From an uncultured Clostridia bacterium (lineage in GTDB: Bacteria > Bacillota > Clostridia > Christensenellales > Pumilibacteraceae): a DNA stretch of 12,770 nucleotides. The stretch is taken from contig CANPYH010000032.1 in NCBI GenBank assembly GCA_947588325.1, positions 1 to 12,770 of the forward strand. The letters are read 5' to 3'. Of the stretch, positions 1-4,634 are shown in pieces (positions within the stretch are counted from its first letter, which is position 1; every line of letters starts with the position of its first letter). Both the position numbers and the translations under genes were made by a program. Below the pieces are notes generated by a model. The model was not told the origin of the DNA. It worked only from the letters and a program-made list of their open reading frames with translations, and did no database searches.

Positions 1-252
1 TACGCTATCGGCAAGGCTCGACCCGTTTCTCTTTGCGTAAATTCTTTCGGTACGGGCAAGGTCGGCGACGAAAAGCTCCTCGAAATCGTCGAGCGCGTAT
101 TCGACTTCCGTCCCAACGCCATAATAAATCAGCTCGGGCTTCGCTCGCCGATATATTCCCGCTCGACCAACTACGGGCACTTCGGTAAAGCGGATATGCC
201 CTGGGAGCAGACGGATAAAGTCGGCGAAATCAAAAAACTACTCGGCAAATAA
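1..252 (+). CDS. metK: S-adenosylmethionine synthetase, C-terminal fragment (cut by window edge)
   Basis: The reading frame is open from base 1 to a TAA stop and gives 83 residues. They match the C-terminal end of MetK, the cytosolic enzyme that makes S-adenosylmethionine from methionine and ATP. Recognisable family blocks are YAIG followed by a PVS strand, FGTGKV, the FDFRP-AII segment, and the terminal RSPIYSRSTNYGHFGK block with PWE and TDK close to the end. The N-terminal and central domains, including the ATP and metal-binding residues, lie upstream of the window, so completeness cannot be judged. No convincing terminator follows the stop; the next gene starts about 100 bases on and has its own weak candidate promoter. 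Confidence 0.95.
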   Translation, partial: YAIGKARPVSLCVNSFGTGKVGDEKLLEIVERVFDFRPNAIINQLGLRSPIYSRSTNYGHFGKADMPWEQTDKVGEIKKLLGK

Positions 253-282
253 TTACAGACCCGAGTTAGCCGCAAAAGAGAA

Positions 283-309
283 TTGTGCTCATAACGGCAG
301 CGGTATAAT
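283..309 (+). promoter_or_regulatory. Candidate sigma-A promoter for the membrane protein gene
   Basis: A perfect TATAAT lies at 304-309, with a poor TTGTGC at 283-288 and a 15-nt spacer, shorter than the ideal 17. The predicted transcript would start near 316 and give a leader of about 35 nt. That leader contains a 4-bp GC hairpin with a GAAA tetraloop (323-334) just before the ribosome binding site GAGG near 342. This is a sequence-only guess. Confidence 0.4.
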
Positions 310-350
310 CGGGTATATAACACGCCGAAAGGCGCAACTCCGAGGCGAAT

Positions 351-1259
351 ATGAAGGTATTGCGATTCTTCACACAACCGAAGATATGGTTTGTCGCGAT
401 AACACTATCTGCGGCGATCGTATTTTTTGTGCTCGGAATACTTTTTCTCGCCGCCGTTATTCCCGCGGGAGACATAGTCGGCTATGTATTTCTCGGCATT
501 GCGACGGTGACGGCTGTATACTCGGTATACGGCGTAATCAAAGTCTTTCCCGACATCAGAGTTTGGGCGGAAAAGCGGGCGGAGACGCACCCGTTCTGGA
601 ACAGACTGCTCTCCGAATACAGCTTCCGCACAATCGTTCTTACCGTCGCGTCATTCGTTATCAACATATCTTTTGCGGCGTATAACACCGTCATTGCCAT
701 ACTTTATTCCTCGGTTTGGTTCGGCGTGCTCGCGGCGTATTACTTCCTTCTCGTCGTCATCAGAGGGATAATCGTTACCCGCGACGCATTCCGCCGAAGA
801 GCGGAGAGAAAGGGCAGGACGGAGAAAGCCCTCATAAACGATACAAAGACATACGGCGCATGCGGCATTGCGCTCGTACTACTCCCCATTGCGCTGTCTA
901 TCGCCGTATCGCAGATAGTGGGATCGAACGAGCAATTCGCCTATACGGGCGTAATTGTGTATGTTTTCGCCGTCTACGCCTTTGCCAAAACCGCCTTCGC
1001 CATATTCAACTTCGTTAAGTCGTTGGGGACGCAAGAGCTTATGGTTAAAGCGGCAAGCAGCGTTGCGGTCGCCGACGCTCTCGTGTCCATACTCGCTTTG
1101 CAGACGGCAATGCTCGCAGAGTTCGGCAACGACGGCATAAACGCTCCGCTCATGAACGCGGTGACGGGCGCGGCGGTGTGCGCCGTAACTTTATCGCTGG
1201 GCATATACATGTTCATCCGCTCGGTGCAGACGCTGATAAAAAAGCGTAGCGACGCGTAG
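351..1259 (+). CDS. Unrecognised polytopic membrane protein (about 8 TM segments)
   Basis: This is a 302-residue, strongly hydrophobic protein whose family I do not recognise by name. Likely membrane segments lie around residues 13-36, 42-64, 94-115, 118-140, 168-190, 198-222, 237-256 and 267-289. A basic loop with many Arg and Lys residues (about 138-166) is probably cytoplasmic, and the C-terminus is short and basic (KKRSDA). The central stretch, with an Asn-containing helix followed by a SSVWFG-LAAYYFLL segment and Arg138, resembles hypothetical membrane proteins I associate with Clostridia, but no function is known to me. No transporter signature, enzyme motif or signal peptide is visible. 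The ATG at 351 is chosen because a GAGG motif lies about 5 nt upstream and hydrophobic sequence starts soon after. The gene has its own candidate promoter and terminator, so it is probably monocistronic. Confidence 0.8.
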   Translation: MKVLRFFTQPKIWFVAITLSAAIVFFVLGILFLAAVIPAGDIVGYVFLGIATVTAVYSVYGVIKVFPDIRVWAEKRAETHPFWNRLLSEYSFRTIVLTVASFVINISFAAYNTVIAILYSSVWFGVLAAYYFLLVVIRGIIVTRDAFRRRAERKGRTEKALINDTKTYGACGIALVLLPIALSIAVSQIVGSNEQFAYTGVIVYVFAVYAFAKTAFAIFNFVKSLGTQELMVKAASSVAVADALVSILALQTAMLAEFGNDGINAPLMNAVTGAAVCAVTLSLGIYMFIRSVQTLIKKRSDA

Positions 1260-1286
1260 TAGTCGCGGGAAGGCGGAGCAATAACG

Positions 1287-1320
1287 ACGAACGTCGGATA
1301 AGGGCGTTCGTTTTTCCTTT
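1287..1320 (+). terminator. Rho-independent terminator after the membrane protein gene
   Basis: A perfect 7-bp stem ACGAACG (1287-1293) / CGTTCGT (1305-1311) with an 11-nt loop is followed directly by a T-rich run (1311-1320, interrupted by CC). It lies 28 bases after the stop at 1259 and before the TatD promoter. Confidence 0.65.
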
Positions 1321-1337
1321 GCCGATATGCTATTCGC

Positions 1338-1366
1338 TTGAAAAATCCGGGCGATATTGGTATAAT
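1338..1366 (+). promoter_or_regulatory. Strong promoter predicting a leaderless tatD-dtd transcript
   Basis: TTGAAA (1338-1343), a 17-nt spacer, and TATAAT (1361-1366) preceded by TGG (extended -10). With normal geometry (-10 hexamer at -12 to -7) the transcription start falls on base 1373, the A of the TatD ATG. No Shine-Dalgarno sequence fits between promoter and start. Confidence 0.75.
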
Positions 1367-1372
1367 GAGAAC

Positions 1373-2140
1373 ATGATAGATTCGCATTGTCATTTAACGG
1401 ACGAAAGATACGACGCAGACGAGATAATATCCCGTTTCGAAGAGGACGGGTTGGAAGGGGCGGTGACCGTCGGTTACGATACGGCAAGCTCGGAAAAAGC
1501 CGTTGCTCTTGCCGAAAAGTACCCCCGCGTATTCGCCGCTGTCGGAGTGCACCCCTCCGAGCTTGCGCACGAGAGCGGTTACGACCGCATAATATCCCTC
1601 GCGGCGCACCCCAAAACGGTAGCTTACGGCGAGATTGGTCTGGACTACCACTGGGAGGATCCGCCGCGCGACTTGCAAAAGCGGGCGTTTGAAGAGCAAC
1701 TCGAAATCTCGGCGGCTGTCGGTCTGCCCGTAATAATACACTCACGCGACTGCGACGGCGATATGCTGCCCATACTCAAGGCGTGGGCGAAGAAGCTGAA
1801 TAACGGACTTGTTATGCATTGCTTCTCCTCGTCGGCGGAGATTGCGAGGGAGTATGTAAAACTCGGCTTTTATATCTCCTTTGCGGGGCCCGTAACGTAT
1901 AAGAACGCCAATCGCGGCGAAGCTATACGCGCCGTACCCGACGATCTGCTGCTTGCCGAGACGGACAGCCCCTATCTCACTCCCGTACCGCACCGCGGAA
2001 CGCTTAATTATCCGTCCTATGTGCGGCACGTAATAGACAAGCTCGCCGAGGAGAGGGGGACGAGCGCGGAGACTATCGAGCGTATAACGTCGGAAAATGC
2101 CAAACGACTGTTCGGTAAAATGAAGGGGGAGAACTTATGA
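1373..2140 (+). CDS. tatD: TatD-family metal-dependent hydrolase (YcfH/YabD type)
   Basis: This is a 255-residue TIM-barrel hydrolase of the TatD family. Members are cytosolic two-metal enzymes associated with 3'-5' DNase activity; the exact substrate of a given member is often unclear. The metal and catalytic residues are all visible: the HCH pair at His5 and His7, Glu87 in GEIGLDYHW, His123 in IIHSRD, His149 in VMHCFSS, and Asp198 in AETDSPYL. The C-terminal NAKRLF motif is also typical, and the length matches the family. A longer frame begins at 1319, but it runs through the promoter; the ATG at 1373 puts the HCH motif at its usual place. No Shine-Dalgarno precedes this ATG, consistent with a leaderless message. 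The stop overlaps the dtd start (ATGA at 2137-2140). The family is certain; the symbol is a family label and the true orthologue may be ycfH/yabD. Confidence 0.93.
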   Translation: MIDSHCHLTDERYDADEIISRFEEDGLEGAVTVGYDTASSEKAVALAEKYPRVFAAVGVHPSELAHESGYDRIISLAAHPKTVAYGEIGLDYHWEDPPRDLQKRAFEEQLEISAAVGLPVIIHSRDCDGDMLPILKAWAKKLNNGLVMHCFSSSAEIAREYVKLGFYISFAGPVTYKNANRGEAIRAVPDDLLLAETDSPYLTPVPHRGTLNYPSYVRHVIDKLAEERGTSAETIERITSENAKRLFGKMKGENL

Positions 2141-2580
2141 GAGCGGTAATTCAGCGCGTTACGTCGGCGCGGCTTACGGTGGACGGCGAGTTAATAAGCG
2201 AGACGGGCAAAGGACTTGTCGTATATTTAGGCGTCGGACGCGGGGACGGCGAAAAGGACTGCGACGCCGTTGTGGGCAAGATATGCAATCTGCGCGTATT
2301 CGAGGACGAGCGCGGTAAAATGAACCTCTCCTCGCTCACGGTGGGGGCGGAGATACTCTTCGTCTCGCAGTTCACGCTGTACGGCGACATTACGCACGGA
2401 AACAGACCGAGCTTCACGGGAGCGGAAGAGCCGACGAGAGCGCGAGAGCTTTACGAGCTTGCGGCGGAAAAACTTCGCGCGTCGGGACTGACCGTCAAAA
2501 CGGGCATATTCGGCGCGGATATGCAGATAGAGCAGCATTGCGACGGACCCGTAACAATTGTTTATGACACACGAATTTAA
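2137..2580 (+). CDS. dtd: D-aminoacyl-tRNA deacylase
   Basis: This 147-residue protein is Dtd, which removes D-amino acids (and glycine mischarged on tRNA-Ala) from tRNAs. It acts as a cytosolic homodimer whose active sites lie at the subunit interface. The start MRAVIQRVTSA is canonical. The SQFTL motif is at residues 77-81, followed by YGD and RPSF, and the cross-subunit Gly-cisPro motif GPVT is at 137-140. The residue two before GPVT, Asn in the usual N-x-GPVT, is Cys135 here, an unusual substitution next to the active site. The length is normal. The start overlaps the TatD stop by 4 bases (ATGA), and a strong AAGGGGGAG ribosome site at 2123-2131 lies about 5 nt upstream, so translation is probably coupled. 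This pair forms a short quality-control-flavoured operon. Confidence 0.95.
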   Translation: MRAVIQRVTSARLTVDGELISETGKGLVVYLGVGRGDGEKDCDAVVGKICNLRVFEDERGKMNLSSLTVGAEILFVSQFTLYGDITHGNRPSFTGAEEPTRARELYELAAEKLRASGLTVKTGIFGADMQIEQHCDGPVTIVYDTRI

Positions 2581-2600
2581 TAAATTTGTCAAAAATTCGT
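2571..2600 (+). terminator. Inverted repeat at the dtd stop, weak terminator candidate
   Basis: ACGAATTT (2571-2578) pairs perfectly with AAATTCGT (2593-2600) around a 14-nt AT-rich loop that includes the dtd stop codon. There is no clean T-run afterwards (CAATATTTTA follows), so termination would be weak. The element could instead stabilise the mRNA end or be chance in AT-rich DNA. Confidence 0.3.
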
Positions 2601-2620
2601 CAATATTTTAACAATACGCA

Positions 2621-2649
2621 TTGACAACGGGAGCGGGTTATGCTATACT
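2621..2649 (+). promoter_or_regulatory. Near-consensus promoter predicting a leaderless GUG transcript
   Basis: A perfect TTGACA (2621-2626), a 17-nt spacer, and TATACT (2644-2649) preceded by TGC (extended -10). The expected transcription start is base 2656, the G of the GTG start codon of the Rho-like gene. The geometry is the same as at the TatD promoter. It should be strong and probably drives the whole 2656-8760 run. Confidence 0.8.
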
Positions 2650-2655
2650 CTACCC

Positions 2656-3786
2656 GTGGCACGACTCAAGACAGAATTAAGCGGCGAAGGTTCCAACATA
2701 AGAACGGAGCGGGAATATGCGAGAAGCATCGGGGTTAAATCACCGACGGTGCTCAATAAGGCACAGCTGGACGAGGCTGTTCGTAGGCGTGAGCTCGAAC
2801 TCAACATCACCAAAGACAAGTGCAGTATATACGAGTTCGCGACCGAAGAGCGACTTGCGCTCGACGGATACGCCGCGCCCAAACTCCGCGTCCGCAACGT
2901 TATCGGATATTTCCGTCCCTTTCCCGAAGGCGACGGGGTTTTACGTCATGACCCTTTTACGCGCGTACCCGAAACGGACGTGTACGTCCCCCGCGATATC
3001 GCGCAGAAGTGCCGTCTCATCGAAGGGGATAGGGTTACGGGCAGTTTCGGCTACCTCTCGCAGAACAATATAAGGATACTCAAAAGCGCCCGCTATATAA
3101 ACGACCTGACCGTGGGCGCGTCGCTCCGCCGCATTGCCTTCGACCGCCTTATCTCGGTAAGGCCGACAGAGAAGTTGCGGATAACGGGCAATAACGCGCT
3201 GATCGGCATAATCAAGAATATCCTCTGTCTCGGGCAGGGGCAGTCTCTTTCCGTCAGCGGGCTTGAGATGGATAACTTCTCGCTTCTCGAAAGTGCGGCG
3301 GCAGAGGTGCTTAAAGGGCTGTATATGTCCTTCGCGGGCAATGTATACGGAATATTCGAGGGGATATCCGACGATTGCAAGCGGACGCTCGAACCCGTAA
3401 TCAACCCCGAGTCCATGATAGTGGACGGAGGTCGAGCCGAGTATAACTACCTTCTCTCGATAATGAAGAGGTCGGTGGAGTGCAAGATTCCCGCCGTGCT
3501 CGTGCTGTTCTCGTCCGACTATGATCCGTCGGAGTTTTTGAGAACGGTTAAAGCGACCGAGGATGCCTCTCTGACGGTGATAACATTCACCAAAGCCAAG
3601 CGCAGTGCGCACGCAAAGATCGTGTTTAACGGCAATAACATTGTTATAAGCGAGCTTATTAACACCGACTCCGCGCGCATATGCGGTCTGTCGCGGCACA
3701 GAAAGATATTCAAGGCGTTGTCGCAAATGAAGGACGGGGAGCCCGATGCGACGCTGACAAAATTTACGGAGCTTGCCAATGAGTAA
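2656..3786 (+). CDS. Rho-like protein with degenerate ATPase domain
   Basis: This 376-residue protein aligns by eye along most of its length with transcription termination factor Rho. Residues 21-47 resemble the Rho N-terminal helical domain (LGIKS-type turn, then KAQLDEAV). Residues 82-147 resemble the cold-shock-like RNA-binding domain: GV/GFLR-like GVLRHD, DVYVPRDIAQKCRLIEGDRVTG in place of Rho's DIYVSPSQIRRFxLRTGDTxxG. Then FDRLISVRPTEKLRI (162-176) matches Rho's DLTPLxPxxRLRxE. GQGQSLSV (193-200) sits where Rho has GKGQRGLIVAPPKAGKT, but the P-loop Gly-Lys-Thr is replaced by SGLEMDNFS (201-209). The DERPEEV and LLDSITRLARAYN motifs are also gone. EDASLTVITF (302-311) matches Rho's EGGSLTIIAT, and the following GNN-IV-SELI segment and FKAL end follow Rho's C-terminus. 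I infer a non-hydrolysing RNA-binding paralogue. The GTG start at 2656 has no Shine-Dalgarno, and there is no other plausible in-frame start nearby. The 3' end overlaps pheA by 8 bases. The family call is good; the role is unknown. Confidence 0.72.
   Translation: MARLKTELSGEGSNIRTEREYARSIGVKSPTVLNKAQLDEAVRRRELELNITKDKCSIYEFATEERLALDGYAAPKLRVRNVIGYFRPFPEGDGVLRHDPFTRVPETDVYVPRDIAQKCRLIEGDRVTGSFGYLSQNNIRILKSARYINDLTVGASLRRIAFDRLISVRPTEKLRITGNNALIGIIKNILCLGQGQSLSVSGLEMDNFSLLESAAAEVLKGLYMSFAGNVYGIFEGISDDCKRTLEPVINPESMIVDGGRAEYNYLLSIMKRSVECKIPAVLVLFSSDYDPSEFLRTVKATEDASLTVITFTKAKRSAHAKIVFNGNNIVISELINTDSARICGLSRHRKIFKALSQMKDGEPDATLTKFTELANE
3768..3771 (+). promoter_or_regulatory. Ribosome binding site fixing the pheA start
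   Basis: GGAG at 3768-3771 lies 7 nt before the ATG at 3779. This favours that ATG over an in-frame TTG two codons upstream (3773). Confidence 0.6.
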
Positions 3787-4573
3787 AATCGCGTATCTCG
3801 GCGATAAATATACTCACACATATGTCGCCGCATGCAAATTCAGAAAGGACGGGGACGAACTCATCGGATACCCGACGATATACTCCTCGATTTCGGCGGT
3901 AGCGGAGGGTAAGTGCGACTTCGCCGCCTGCCCGATAGAGAACTCCTGCGGCGGCAGCGTAGCCGACACTCTCGACGCGCTGTGGTCCTTTCACCTGTAT
4001 GTACAGGCGGAGACGGTGCTTTCGGTGCCGCAAAACCTCATCGGCGCGGCAAACGCCTCAATAGGCGACATTCGCACGGTATACTCTCATGCGCAGGCAA
4101 TCACGCAATGTGCGGAGTTCCTTCGGGGGCACCTGCCAAATGCCGAGATAATATCGGTAAACAGCACGGCGGCGGCGCTCGCGCTTATCACGGGTAAGCA
4201 CATAGCGGCAATCGCCCGCGTTCCGAGCGAGGGGCAGACCGTACTTGCGGGGGATATAGAGGATAATAAGAACAATTCGACGAGGTTCGTACTTCTCGGC
4301 AGAGAGACCTGTCTCGACGGAAATAAGTGCAGTATCGTGTTCGAGACGAGGAACACTCCCGGCGCGCTCGTCGCACCGCTCGAGAAACTGAACGAGTACG
4401 GGCTTAACATGACCAAGATAGAGTCGCGCCCGCACAAGTCCAAGCTCGGAAGGTATGTATTTTTCGTGGACTTCGACTCGTCGCTGGATCGCACACAGCT
4501 GGCAAAGGTAATAGGTGAGCTGGACTCGCTCACTCTTTCGCTCAAACTGCTCGGGCAATACCCGACAATATAA
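3779..4573 (+). CDS. pheA: Prephenate dehydratase with ACT domain, divergent
   Basis: This 264-residue protein matches monofunctional prephenate dehydratase, which converts prephenate to phenylpyruvate in cytosolic phenylalanine biosynthesis. Catalytic-domain marks are PIENSCGGSV (52-61), YSHAQAITQC (102-111), STAAA (129-133) and DNKNNSTRF (162-170) with the catalytic Thr168. A C-terminal ACT domain carries the phenylalanine-sensing motifs GAL (195-197) and ESRP (215-218), so feedback inhibition by Phe is likely. Oddities: the usual N-terminal GPxGTFS-type motif reads GDKYTHTYVAA (8-18), the Pro of SHPQAL is Ala105, and the stretch before DNKNNSTRF looks a few residues shorter than usual. These are divergent but leave the catalytic Thr and the ACT site intact. 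There is no chorismate mutase domain. The gene overlaps the Rho-like gene by 8 bases, so it is probably translationally coupled. Confidence 0.88.
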   Translation: MSKIAYLGDKYTHTYVAACKFRKDGDELIGYPTIYSSISAVAEGKCDFAACPIENSCGGSVADTLDALWSFHLYVQAETVLSVPQNLIGAANASIGDIRTVYSHAQAITQCAEFLRGHLPNAEIISVNSTAAALALITGKHIAAIARVPSEGQTVLAGDIEDNKNNSTRFVLLGRETCLDGNKCSIVFETRNTPGALVAPLEKLNEYGLNMTKIESRPHKSKLGRYVFFVDFDSSLDRTQLAKVIGELDSLTLSLKLLGQYPTI

Positions 4574-4623
4574 TAACGGCATTAAGGATACCGTCGGTGC
4601 AAGACGCGTCGGCGAAGATATTC

Positions 4624-4629
4624 AAGGAG
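4624..4629 (+). promoter_or_regulatory. Ribosome binding site fixing the secA start
   Basis: AAGGAG at 4624-4629, 5 nt before the ATG at 4635. The same frame is open 40 codons further upstream into pheA, but that extension has no support; this site and the normal SecA N-terminus (MGLIKWILGG) decide for 4635. Confidence 0.85.
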
Positions 4630-4634
4630 AATAT

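Noticed and set aside
240..266. Inverted repeat ACTCGG/CCGAGT around the metK stop
   Set aside because: It is only 6 bp with a 15-nt loop and no T-run, so not a convincing terminator.
1191..1745. 184-codon minus-strand open frame spanning the tatD promoter
   Set aside because: It is Arg/Pro-rich shadow translation that crosses a terminator and a strong promoter on the other strand.
4569..4574. TATAAT overlapping the pheA stop as a secA promoter
   Set aside because: There is no matching -35 at 16-18 nt and no extended -10, so secA is more simply read from the upstream promoter.
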